Of a DNA stretch of 64,000 bases, positions 11,059-20,704 are shown piece after piece (the stretch's first letter is position 1; every line of letters begins with the position of its first letter). The stretch spans positions 31,813,380 through 31,877,379 of the forward strand of contig NC_073744.1 in the NCBI RefSeq assembly GCF_029784135.1. The letters are read 5' to 3'. Made by a program: the position numbers and the translations under genes. The notes under the pieces were generated by a model, which ran no database searches, was not told the DNA's origin, and was given only the letters and a program-made list of their open reading frames with translations. The DNA is from Toxorhynchites rutilus septentrionalis. Lineage: Eukaryota > Arthropoda > Insecta > Diptera > Culicidae.

Positions 11059-11448
11059 CTATACCTGTTTTTCGATTAACTCATCTGGTGCTGGGATACT
11101 ACTGCTGCTGCTGGTGCCGACTGGTTCTTGAGTGGTCCAAACCTTCTGGCTCGGATTGTTCTTGTCACTTCTGATAGTGCCAATGCTGGTGCTGCTGCAT
11201 CTAATGCCACCGCTTGCTTCTGGTTCCGCTGGTTGACAGTTCCTGGTATCTCTAGCGATGGTCTCTCCGATTGTGCCGAGGATACTGCTGCTACCTCTTG
11301 CTTCTAACTCCACGACCACGTGCTGCTGCGGCAGTTGGTCATATTTATAATAACTGCCTTCTGGTACTTGAATTAACATATATTTATGTGTGTATATAGC
11401 ATCCACTGCTTTAGTAATGTTCGCGAAACGAATACACTCTTTAGGCAT
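11059..11448 (-). CDS. Small Ser/Thr/Gln-rich ORF upstream of the PHD protein (129 aa)
   Basis: This open frame lies between the tandem repeats and the PHD ORF. Its first 17 codons (ending ITKAVDA) are the innermost 46-bp repeat unit read as protein. The rest is low-complexity (SSSS runs, EPEASGG) with a tract of trinucleotide-like repeats. No domain is recognised. It may be an upstream exon of the retroelement Gag, a leader ORF or chance. The stop at 11059 is about 150 bp before the PHD start and no convincing splice pair was identified. Confidence 0.35.
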   Translation of the reverse strand: MPKECIRFANITKAVDAIYTHKYMLIQVPEGSYYKYDQLPQQHVVVELEARGSSSILGTIGETIARDTRNCQPAEPEASGGIRCSSTSIGTIRSDKNNPSQKVWTTQEPVGTSSSSSIPAPDELIEKQV

Positions 11449-11935
11449 CCACTGCCTTAGGAAAGTTCGCGAAAAGAATACACTCTTTAGGCATCCACTG
11501 CCTTAGGAAAGTTCGCGAAAATAATACACTCTTTAGGCATCCACTGCCTTAGGAAAGTTCGCGAAAATAATACACTCTTTAGGCATCCACTGCCTTTAGG
11601 AAAGTTCGCGAAAATAATACACTCTTTAGGCATCCACTGCCTTAGGAAAGTTCGTGAAAATAATACACTCTTTAGGCATCCACTGCCTTAGGAAAGTTCG
11701 TGAAAATAATAAACTCTTTAGGCATCCACTGCCTTAGGAAAATTCGCGAAACGAATACACTTTTTAGGCATCCACTGCCTTTTGATAAAATTCACGAAAG
11801 AAATGCACTTTTTAGGCATCCACTGCCTTTGAGAATTCACAAATTCACACTTCTCGCATTCACTGCTGAGAAGATTTCACGAACATCACCTCTGGCATCC
11901 ACTGCCGAGAAGAGTTCGCAAATTAACACATTTTG
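11396..11935 (-). repeat. 46-bp tandem repeats in the retroelement 5' leader, each with a hairpin
   Basis: About ten units; seven are near-identical 46-47 bp copies (11442-11763) flanked by diverged ones. Each unit holds AGGCA-TCCAC-TGCCT, a short stem with loop TCCAC, and the palindrome TTCGCGAA. In the diverged outer units the stem changes (TGGCA/TGCCG) but the loop persists. The array lies just inside the 5' LTR, where packaging or translation signals of retroelements normally sit. Confidence 0.9.
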
Positions 11936-11961
11936 TACTTAAATAAAAGGAAAAACTTGCT

Positions 11962-11978
11962 CCTCTCTGGAGCCACCA
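11962..11978 (-). promoter_or_regulatory. Candidate primer binding site of the LTR retroelement
   Basis: Directly inside the right-hand LTR the minus strand reads TGGTGGCTCCAGAGAGG. It begins TGG as expected for pairing with a tRNA CCA end. The primer tRNA is not identified. The opposite internal edge (7373) has no such sequence, which supports the minus orientation. Confidence 0.5.
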
Positions 11979-12653
11979 TGAAAAATTTCTCTATTGAAAG
12001 AAAAATTTTAACGCTTTCGCGTGAGTTCTGTTACAATACTAAAAAAATTTATTCAAAAGTTTCACAATATATACATGGTTCCTTAAACTAAGATTGACGA
12101 GGAACATCTCCTCTCTCTCTCTTGAAAACCGATAACATATCGGTTTCGTTTAGATCATCTACCTTCCTTGTCCCTTCTTCTAGCGTATGGTAACGTGCAG
12201 TCTGAGACGGCTGCACTACCCTAAGAAAATACCTTAAGTTTATAGCACCTCGTCGGTGCGCCTATCTTATTCTTGGATTTCCCCTTTCCATCCTTCGCTC
12301 TAAATAACATCCTTTTATTTTATTACACCCTGCTGGTGTATCTGGCTGAGCGCAGCTAGGGATGGAAAAGGGTAATAAAAATGCATCCTAAATGATGCAT
12401 GCATTAAATTGTTTACCGGACGCTATTTAAATATTCGTCCATTCTGAATTTATGACCGGCAATAATTTCGAACTACAAGCTTTTTCTAGCCTAACAAAAC
12501 ACTTGAGCTCTTACATCTTTTAATTGCCTTACATTGGTCCTTTCTAAACGTTTCTATACCTCGCTTGGAGGTCTTTTCTAAATATAATCTCAAATATTGC
12601 TTATCTTATGGATCTGTAACTCGATCCGCGATAAGCCTCAGCTGTCCGTAACA
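11979..12653 (-). repeat. LTR (5' LTR in element orientation)
   Basis: Partner of 6698-7372, with the same 675-bp length and no difference seen on inspection. On the minus strand it begins TGTTACGGACAGCTGAGG. The promoter of the element would lie here. LTR identity implies recent insertion. Confidence 0.95.
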
Positions 12654-12658
12654 AACGC

Positions 12659-13716
12659 GCTGAAATAGTTCAGCTGTACATTCAAAATAACTTCTCAATT
12701 GTGTTAACTAAACGTGCGTGGAAAAATAAAAATAAAGTTAAAACATCGCCTGGAGACAACACTATACGTCGATTATATGCCAAATTTATATCGTCTGGTA
12801 GTGTTGGTAATGCCAGTCATCTGTCCAGACAACGACCAAGACGTTTCGACGAGAATATTGATGCCGTTCGAGCCAGTGTTGCAGAGACTCCATCGACATC
12901 AGGTCGCCATCGTTCGCAAGAGTTAGGCATCGCTCGAACCACTCTCCGACGCATAATTCGTGTTGATTTGAAAATGTTTCCGTATAAAATTCAAATGGCT
13001 CAACAACTTAACCCATCTGACTTACCACGTCGACTTGATTTTGCGAAATGGACCATCGAAATGGCCAAAAATGAACGTGGCTTTTGGCAAAAAATCATAA
13101 TGTCTGATGAGGCGCATTTCAACTTGAATGGAGGAGTGAATAAACAAAATTGTCGGTTTTATGCTACTGAAAACCCTCAATTCATCGAAACGCAACCTCT
13201 TTACGACCAAAAAGTTACTGTGTGGTGTGGCATTTATGCCGATAAAGTCATCGGCCCGTACTTCTTTGAAAACGAAAATGGAGCAACGGTAACCGTGAAT
13301 GGGGAGCGTTATCGGACAATGATAACCGATTTTTTATTGCCATTTGTTCGTGAAAATGAATTGGACAATTACTGGTTCCAACAGGACGGCGCTACATGCC
13401 ATACAGCGGCTGCCACGACCAAATTATTGCGCGAAATGTTCCCCGGAAGATTAATATCGAAAAACGGCGATTATGACAGGCCACCGAGATCACCTGATTT
13501 GACGCCTCCTGCCTTTTTTTATGGGGATATTTAAAATCCAAGGTATACACTGGTAAACCAAGGACCCTGGCTGAGCTGAAAGACAATATCCGACAAGAAA
13601 TTGCTGCCATATCGGCCGAAACATTGGGCAAAGTGATGGAAAATGCCGAAAAAAGGGCACATTTTGCGGTCAAGGCCAGAGGCGGTCATTTACGAGATAT
13701 CATAATCAAAAAGTAG
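12659..13716 (+). pseudogene. DD41D (rosa-like) mariner transposase, disrupted
   Basis: The first nine codons (start at 6671) lie on the far side of the LTR retroelement, and the frame resumes at 12659. The N-terminal helix-turn-helix and the catalytic block MSDEAHFNLNG are visible, as is QQDGATCHT with the second Asp. In the third block a T is missing from the T run near 13511, which shifts the frame. The position of the third Asp (41 residues after the second) encodes Ala instead, in a Pro-Ala-Phe-Phe context. Downstream, the other frame continues LWGYLKSKVYTGKPRTLAEL to a stop at 13714-13716. There are thus three independent lesions: insertion, frameshift and loss of the catalytic residue. 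The family cuts and pastes DNA at TA sites. Confidence 0.85.
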
Positions 13717-13833
13717 TTAGAACAAATCTCCTTGGACCAAAATAAATTAATTTAAATTTTTTTTTAAAAATTCCACTTCTTTACTTTGCTATTGCAAAAA
13801 CAAATCCTTCCACTTTAAATGGCCCACCCTGTA

Positions 13834-14014
13834 TAAATCTCATCATATTTCTTCACACGAATATATCGCTAGTCTAAATCCACCCTTAGAATACATTTTC
13901 AAAAGGTTTCCTTTCACTGGAAATCTATTAGTCAAGTAATTTATGAAAATTCCTCAACAAAGGATGTGATATAACAAGAATTTTATCGATATTGCAATTT
14001 TTAATCTTTATTTT
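13834..14014. other. Short spacer between mariner element and TTI2
   Basis: Contains the likely TTI2 polyadenylation hexamer at 14007-14012 and nothing else recognised. Confidence 0.5.
14007..14012 (-). terminator. Polyadenylation signal of TTI2, two bases after the stop
   Basis: AATAAA on the minus strand starts two bases beyond the TGA at 14017-14015, implying a 3' UTR of only about 20-40 nt. Confidence 0.5.
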
Positions 14015-15719
14015 TCAAAACAAACCTTGGGTTCCAGCTTGCAGTTCCTTGAGACACTCGTAAAAAATTCTATCCTCCTGATAGGCTCCCTCGGATTCCA
14101 TCCCAACCAAACTCAAGAAAGCTGGATTATTGCTGAAATAGTGAGCAGCAACTTTTTTGCTGAAAATCGCAATCGATTTATCACATGATACTGAAGCCTG
14201 AAAAAATATGATGACAAATGCTGTAGTGAATGGGTAACTCTTGGCTTGAATTGGAAATACCTTGAGGGAATTCAAGAAGTCACATTTGCCGGTCAGCGCT
14301 TGTATTCTTGCATATTGCTCGCGCATATGACGTTTGAATGTTATCATAAAATCCACCAGGGCCGATTGAATCTCCGGAGAATTGCCTATTGCTTTCTGCT
14401 CAACGGGGAATACCATTAATACGAACAATAAATTGATGCCCTGAGATACAACATTATTAATTTGGTTCCCCTTCAAATTAGAGTTCATCCTACTCACGTG
14501 CATATACTTCCCATGCTCTCGATGACTTCCACAAGCCTTCTCCAATTCAAAGGGCAACATCAGGAGTATCCTCTTGTGCCATCGGTAGAATCGTCGATTG
14601 CGGAATTCCAACACACAAACCTTCCGCAATTGTTCCAAAACTGGTTCGTAGAGATGACATTTGCTGTGCTGAACCTCATCCAAATCATCGATCGCAAAAC
14701 CTGCCAAATCGAGAAGTAGAAGCTTCAGCAGACTAAGTAGTAGTATTGACGAAAGCGCCAGATTTGATTCGAAAGCTAATGCGTCCAGTAAGGCTTCCAC
14801 GATGTCGTCAAATTTTGTCCACTGAAATATGCATCAATAATCCAACGTTAATCAACAGTTTCAAACACGCTATTATTCTAAACTCTACCTCACTGAAGTC
14901 GGTTCTTTCCGCTTCCTCGAGTCGAACATATTGAAAATAACAGGTATAAAGTTCTCTCAAAAACCGCTCACTCTTCGCTTTGCCGTTCAACCGAAATGCA
15001 TTCTGGAACACAACCTGGTGAATGTTGCTTTCCAACAGCAGTGCCCGATGCTTTCCATTTAGCAAGACATTAAACAATCTTATGCCAAGTACCTCATACT
15101 CCGGGTCGTGATAATCCACCAGGGATATACCAATAGACAGAATGAATGATGCCACCTGTTGAGACAATGCTCCAGCGTTATCTAACAAATTCCCATAAAG
15201 CAGCTCACAAAGTCGCGTGAAGCCGATCACATCAGCCGGATGATACATCCACTCTTTTCCCTGAAGAACCTTCTGGTAATGTTCCCAGACACGCTTCAGT
15301 AACTGTTCGCTTCCATCTCCGGTCAATAGACGCTCAAATTCTCGCTCATAAATGCGATATATGTGCTTCTGGTAGGCAGAAACTTGTGTCTGGAAATCAT
15401 ATGGTTCCCCGGGTACAGCGAGCTGCTCAGCGATTACCAGCAGGAGGCTGAGTCGAAATTCCAGATTGTCCGAATTAAATTCGTCGTGGGCCAAGAGTTG
15501 ATTGCCGTATTGGGTCAGTGAGTCGAACACTTTGGGTAGTGTTTCATTGAGAATCAGCAAAAAATCCTTGAAGGTCTCCAAGCGCAGTTGGGCTTCGTCG
15601 ATGCTGCGTGTCAGCCGGGGTAGTTTGCAGCATTTCATCAAGCCAAGGGCACGTTCAACTACGACGGAGTGGTCGTCCATGCTAGTGATCGAATCTGGAA
15701 TGTAGATAATAGTTTTCAT
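14015..15719 (-). CDS. TTI2: TELO2-interacting protein 2 homologue (TTT complex subunit)
   Basis: Four exons (15719-14889, 14821-14498, 14440-14261, 14197-14015), all in phase 0 with 57-67-bp GT-AG introns, give 505 residues. That is close to the length of animal TTI2. The protein is an all-helical, leucine-rich solenoid with no signal peptide or membrane segment. The segment HPADVIGFTRLCELLYGN and the later EVLGIRLFNVLLNGKHRALL, with the following ESNIHQVVFQNAF, match my memory of the conserved TTI2 block (LG..L......LL..N...V). The family forms the TELO2-TTI1-TTI2 cochaperone that matures PIKK kinases such as mTOR, ATM and SMG1. The last residues QGLF precede the stop without extension. Assignment rests on motif memory and length; another HEAT-like protein is possible. 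Confidence 0.68.
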
Positions 15720-16083
15720 TCTGCTATGGTTTATGAATTCATTAGAGGAACATCAGATATCTTTATCTCGTTTTATAAATTAAGATATAGCAATAAATGA
15801 AGTCATTACAGTTCGTACACGCTCCGCTGATATGTTTTTTTTTGGAAGATCTGATTCAGAAGTTCGAAATCATCGCCATAATTCCGCTTATGGAGGTAGC
15901 TATTTTGTTATCATTAACACTGATTTTATCTAACGCAAGACAACTCAATCGGGAGTCAATTATTGGATGACAAAGCGTGTTAAGCCAAGCGTAACAAAAC
16001 AATTTTGTGTCGTCTTCGTTTTGATGAATTTGTACTCGAATAAAGCTGGATTTTGATGTTTTGTGTACTTGTCTCGTTGTGCC
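15720..16083. other. Spacer upstream of TTI2
   Basis: Presumed TTI2 promoter side. No TATA or other element stood out. The right part ends in the 8-bp target duplication (GTTGTGCC, 16076-16083) of the neighbouring MITE dimer. Confidence 0.4.
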
Positions 16084-16634
16084 CAAGACGGGTCTATGGT
16101 ACTAGGTGAGGCCGTTTCGTCACTAAGTTGGTTAGGGGAGCGGTATATGAAAACAGTACGGAAGAAAGCAGAAGGGGAATTATTTGCTTGTAGCGTGAAA
16201 GAGACAGACTGATCACGAGCGAGCTTCGTCACTAGCGTGTTGTGTATTATTTACAAACAAAACACAGTAGACTTCTAAGATGGCTGAAGAGTCGTTTTAG
16301 CAAGTTGGCCCACCTTAGGATATACTTCTACGCGCCTTGATTTTAGCAAGGATATACCAAGGCGCCTAGAAGTATATCCTAAGGTGGGCCAACTTGCTAA
16401 AACGACTCTTCAGCCATCTTAGAAGTCTACTGTGTTTTGTTTTAAATAATACACAATACGCTAGTGGCGAAGCTCGCTCGTGATCAGTCTGTCTCTTTCA
16501 CGCTACAAGCAAATAATTCCCCTTCTGCTTTCTTCCGTACTGTTTTCATATACCGCTCCCCTAACCAACTTAGTGACGAAACGGCCTCACCTAGTACCAT
16601 AGACCCGTCTTGGGATATACTTCTAGGCGCCTTG
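16084..16634. mobile_element. Inverted dimer of a Mutator-like MITE
   Basis: One unit lies in reverse orientation at 16084-16339 and a second in forward orientation at 16358-16612. They are joined by an 18-bp spacer and followed by an extra 22-bp copy of one terminus (16613-16634). The two units are nearly identical reverse complements over about 250 bp. GTTGTGCC flanks the whole (16076-16083 and 16635-16642), so it moved or was fixed as one unit. Apparent open frames on the two strands are the same sequence read twice. Transcription through it would make a long RNA hairpin. Confidence 0.88.
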
Positions 16635-16865
16635 GTTGTGCCGTTGATTAGTTAACACGTTCGTCGCCCAATGCGACGTTTTTGAGTTTCTTGCAGGGCC
16701 CAACAGGCGAGTTTATTATTAATTATTAAATGAAGATCAAACTTAGTTTGCAGATAACTTTTACATGATCTAGCAATGTTTGTTTTCAATTGAAGACGAA
16801 TTGATAACAATAACACATGCCAAAGTCATATTATATGGGTTTTGCAAAAAACTGCAGTACAAACC
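16635..16865. other. Spacer between MITE copies
   Basis: AT-rich, with no feature recognised except the target-site flanks of the adjoining MITEs. Confidence 0.4.
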
Positions 16866-17111
16866 CAAGGCGCGTAGAAGTATATCCTAAGGTGGGCCAA
16901 CTAGCTAAAACCACTCTTCAGCCATATTGAAAGTCTACTGTGTTTTGTTTGTAAACAAAACACAATACGCTAGTGCCGAAGATCGCTCCTGATCAGTCTG
17001 TCTCTTTCACGCTTCAAGGAAATAATTCCCCTTCTGCTTTCTTCCGTACTGTTTTCATATACCGCTCCCCTAGCCAACTTAGTGACGAAACGTTACCATA
17101 GACCCGTCTTG
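16866..17111 (+). mobile_element. Single copy of the same Mutator-like MITE (246 bp)
   Basis: Ends CAAGGCGCGT and ACCCGTCTTG form short imperfect inverted repeats. The 9-bp sequence GTACAAACC flanks both sides (16857-16865, 17112-17120). Duplications of 8-9 bp suit Mutator or hAT elements; nine bases favours Mutator (inference). The sequence differs from the dimer units at scattered positions, so it is an older independent insertion. Confidence 0.88.
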
Positions 17112-17120
17112 GTACAAACC

Positions 17121-18587
17121 ATCCGTACTATAAATTAATAAAAAGTATAGCATAAACAGTATAATATTATGGTTATAATTTTCCTATTTTTCTTCATAAC
17201 CTGTAGCCTATTCTATCAAATTCCTTCTAAAAATTCTATTCAATTTGAATGAGGAAAGTGTCACCCATATCTGGGTGACGGGGCGACGAATGATTAATGC
17301 AAGATGGTGGAGTTAACAGGTGGCTCGTAATTTACACTATTTAGAAAAGACGTATGAGGAACGGCAAGACGAAAAGTTTGGATTTGTTTATATTGTTACT
17401 TATGTTGGTATGGTTACATTTGATTTCGTCGAAGGTATTTGAAGCAGTATAATAAATAAACAGTTGTCGTTGAAAATAGTAACCTAGTAAACTTTATGCA
17501 TATGCTTCCGCCAGCTGGCTCGCTAATGTGATATGATTTATTCAGGGAATGCTTTGATCGTGGTACCACTACTGGCGCATAATTTGCAGCTTTGATTTTG
17601 TGCTGGTTCATAACGGCAATCAACCGTGCCGGCGAAACTGTAGTCAATGTTTAGTGTTGTTTGGATACCATCTATGTAAATAAATTCAAACTTACGGGAT
17701 ACGTCCGAACGGCAATTCTGACATTACGTTTTACCTTCCACTTCACTTTCCTTGGGTTAATGGATGAACCAGGTGGGTGACGTCTTTAGAGAACCCCCAT
17801 TGAACTGACAGGAGCCAACATATCGGGTATCCCACTGACATTTTCCCTTTGTTTTCATATGAATTGGGTATCCCACTGACAGTTCTGCTTGAGATTTTGC
17901 TAACGATCCTAGCATCAATCATAGCACTCGGCTGGGATGAACCAATATGTTTATTTACAGGGTGGATGTGTTTATACTATGTATGTACAACGGGTTTTTA
18001 CAGCATAGAACTTTAAATTAAAATAAAACACAGATAGGTGGCGTTATCTGCCATGAATTTGGCTTCGTTAACATTTTCGCATTTGTATTTGAGTATGTTT
18101 TCCAGTATATGGCTACCTCGGCTGACTCGTTGGAAATCCAGTCACAACGGCGGCCGTGTATTAGTGATAACAGGGTGAATGCTGTCTTCCAATCGTATTC
18201 TGTTCATCGACGTAAGCTGAAGACCACTCAAAATGGTCTAATGGTTTCAAAACTCCCGTGTTCACTCCGGAGCAGGAGTAGGAATTTGTCTATCATCCGC
18301 TCGATCGTGAGAACCATCTGGATTTTGAATTGGCTAGAAAAAATAACGTGAAACATCCCTTCAGTACGAAAAACATAAGTGCTGGCTGAGATTTCTAGAC
18401 CGGAATCCGTTCGGATCCGGATTCGTTCCACAAATCTAAGACTGCATCCGCAGCGAGAGTTAACAGCTTTTTTTGCAGTAGAAATAAATGCATTTGTTTA
18501 CTCTTTTATCATTCGAAATCTGAGCAATCCAATTACATACAACTTGCAACTCTCCCCCTCTCGCCTTTTAAGGTGTTCACATATTAC
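17121..18587. other. Unannotated intergenic DNA
   Basis: No gene recognised. A 16-bp phrase GGGTATCCCACTGACA occurs twice (17825-17840, 17866-17881). An 80-codon open frame near 18109 has no recognisable domain and I do not call it. Confidence 0.4.
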
Positions 18588-19052
18588 AGCCATTCCATGC
18601 CAAACCGATATAGCGGTTCTCATATTTTCGTTAAAATTGTTAGTTTTGTTCCTTACCGCAGAATATTAGACGTATATTATTTTTCACAATATAGTGCCCT
18701 TGGTCCCGAGACCATGAATACCATAAAAAACAAATACAATCAACAATAACGAAAACAAAGTTCAAATTTTCTGAACCTATAGTATTCTTTGAAAAAAGAC
18801 CAGCTAGTTCGTTCTAATTTAATTTGGGGAATATCTGAAACGGTCCAGCAGTTCAAAAGTTATGAATTTTTGAAAAAAAGCATTTTTGGAAAAAAAAGAA
18901 AAAAGTTTATTTTTTGGACAACCCTAAAATGGAAATGGGCACCCTAATGAAAAACCAAAAAAGTACGGGTCTAACATTTTGCGATAGAGAACAAAACTAC
19001 CACTTTTCAAGAAAATCTGAGAACCACTATATCGGCTTGGCATGGAATGGCT
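18588..19052. mobile_element. Foldback element with AGCCATTCCATGCC termini
   Basis: The left terminus AGCCATTCCATGCCAAACCG and the right terminus, its complement with one change, begin arms of roughly 100 bp containing 'GATATAG(C/T)GGTTCTCA' and 'GTTAGTTTTGTTC'-like segments. Partial relatives lie at 28905-29045, 32545-32605, 40130-40210 and 40795-40812, so this is a dispersed family. It is non-coding. Confidence 0.7.
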
Positions 19053-19056
19053 CATT

Positions 19057-19429
19057 GGCGCTGATTCTCGAATACACTTCACGGTGGAAACGGAATAAAA
19101 CGTATCCGCGATGACAACGGTACGGTGTCGACATCTGGATACGAGATTAGTTTCCCACTAAACTTATCATTATAATATCAAATTATCTTCACATGATATT
19201 TTTGTATGAGATTATTATATCACATGAAGAAAACTAAGTTTTCCACTCACATTAAATACCAGTTTGATACTGAGAAGTTAATTTTCATTAATGATTTTTT
19301 GATTGAAAAGTGCTCATTCTGCCTGAAAACTCATTATTATCTTCGACACTTCACTAACTCGTAAAACATAGTTCAATGGCGTGCCGTTTATTTAATTTCC
19401 ACCGAGAAGTGTATTCGAGAATCAGGCCC
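19057..19429 (+). mobile_element. 373-bp MITE, copy 1
   Basis: Termini GGCGCTGATTCTCGAATACA and the complement of GGGCCTGATTCTCGAATACA are flanked by ATT on both sides (19054-19056, 19430-19432). A 3-bp duplication suggests a Harbinger-type origin. It lies one base from the end of the foldback element. Same length as the copy at 20705, in opposite orientation. Confidence 0.85.
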
Positions 19430-20077
19430 ATTATATGGATAGCTTCTAATACGTCTAAAGGTGTCGGTTTTACCCCGACAGGGTGTCGATCTCACTTGCA
19501 CTCCCATTTATTTCACCTAAAAACATCAATTTATGTATTTTATCAAAATTAGAGTTCTTCTCAAAAAAAATTTTCAACAGATACTGTAGAATGGTTCATG
19601 AATAGTTCAAGAGAGGTACTGGAACGATTTGAGGTCGAAGAAACATGGGAGGTCTTGGAAATATGTGGAAATCCTTGGGGTGTCCGTTTTACCCTGATTT
19701 CTCCTATTCATTTTAAGGAACAGATATTTTATTTTTCACGAATAAACTGCTTTTTCATTTCGATTGAGAATATGATTCAGAGTGATTGTCACATTTAAAA
19801 TAAAGTATATTTGACTGCTATTTATGCGATTTGCATAAAACACCGTTTACTACCATAATTGACACACTTTACGAAACTCCAATAATTGGTACATAAAAAA
19901 AGCATTTTTGAACAAGTTTTTATACAATTTAGTCGATTAGTTATCGAAATATAAGTGAAAATATTTGAATACTGAGTTCAAATAGTATAATTTTGTATAC
20001 TTTTAAACTAAAATAGAGTATTTTATCCGTAAATTTCTGTGACATTGTTGGTGACATATCTCCCCCTTATACGGTGC
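19430..20077. other. Unannotated spacer
   Basis: AT-rich, with no gene or repeat class recognised. Confidence 0.4.
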
Positions 20078-20345
20078 ACCTTGGGTGGCCGCGAAAATTG
20101 TCATGAAAAATTTCAAAAAACCGATTATGTGCATTTTGTTTAAAAATGAGCTGTGCAAAATTTCAGCTCAATCGGACATGATTTAGGGGTGCCTCAAGGC
20201 GCTCGAAAATCTCCCAATACATTCATTACCGTTCAGGCTAAGTCTCAGAAGGTCGATTTTCGGCAAAAAAAAAGTTTTCGAGATAACACCAAATCTCGAC
20301 GTTTTATGCATTTTAAAGTCATTTGGCATCGATTTTTCTTTCGAT
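20078..20345. repeat. Fragment of a foldback repeat with 'CAATCGGACATGATTTAGGGGTG' core
   Basis: Shares the core 'TTTCAGCTCAATCGGACATG' and following 'GGGGTGCCTCAA' with the fuller foldback at 26031-26466. Only one arm is clear here. Non-coding. Confidence 0.6.
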
Positions 20346-20704
20346 TTTCCTAAGTGTTGAAAGTCCACTGTTTCAAAATATTAACCATTATTTTGAATCA
20401 CGTAGCCCATATATGTAGATGAAAGCTGTCAATTTCAAGCAGTCGACATAATATTCATAGAATGAGATATCGGAATCGATTTAAAGTAAAAATAAAACTG
20501 CGGGATTCATTAGTATTTACAAGAAACACGGTCACTAGAATTCATTTGTCTGGATGGAACATCTATCCGAATGTTAAAACATCCCGAATTAGAATGGAAT
20601 AAATATAAAAAAACGTTTCAATTTTTTTTAATAATCCTGATAATAAATCAAAATCAGGTGAACACCACGTGAAAGAGAAGATCATTTGTCGAAGAGCGAA
20701 TAAT
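20346..20704. other. Unannotated spacer
   Basis: No feature recognised. Confidence 0.4.

Larger units (their letters stand above)
6698..12653 (-). mobile_element. Non-autonomous LTR retroelement with PHD-finger Gag-like ORF (BEL/Pao-like by inference)
   Basis: Two 675-bp direct repeats (6698-7372 and 11979-12653), identical wherever I compared them, have TG...CA ends on both strands. They are flanked by a perfect 5-bp duplication AACGC (6693-6697, 12654-12658). Orientation is minus: the only substantial ORFs are on that strand, and a TGG-starting primer-site candidate lies next to the right-hand LTR. Internal order from the 5' LTR is primer site, 46-bp tandem repeats, a small ORF, the 527-aa PHD protein, then 1.95 kb of non-coding hairpin-rich DNA. 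No protease, reverse transcriptase, RNase H or integrase motif was found, so mobility would need enzymes in trans. Five-base duplication, the LTR start TGTTACGGA and a PHD protein fit BEL/Pao elements, but this class call is inference. Confidence 0.88.
6572..13831 (+). mobile_element. rosa-like (DD41D) Tc1/mariner element, split by an LTR retroelement
   Basis: Perfect 25-bp terminal inverted repeats begin CAGGGTGGGCCATTTAAAG at 6572 and end with the complement at 13831. Each is flanked by TA (6570-6571, 13832-13833), the mariner-superfamily target duplication. Removing the 5,956-bp LTR element and one copy of its AACGC duplication leaves a 1,299-bp transposon, a normal size. The transposase is disabled (separate entry). 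The perfect ends suggest a fairly young copy that was hit by the retroelement after it had landed. Confidence 0.9.

Noticed and set aside
11396..11935. CRISPR-like array
   Set aside because: Units are contiguous 46-bp tandem repeats without unique spacers, inside a eukaryotic retroelement.
15960..16655. Two nearly identical ~50-residue frames on opposite strands, suggesting paired small genes
   Set aside because: They are the two arms of the inverted MITE dimer read twice; the third copy breaks the frame.
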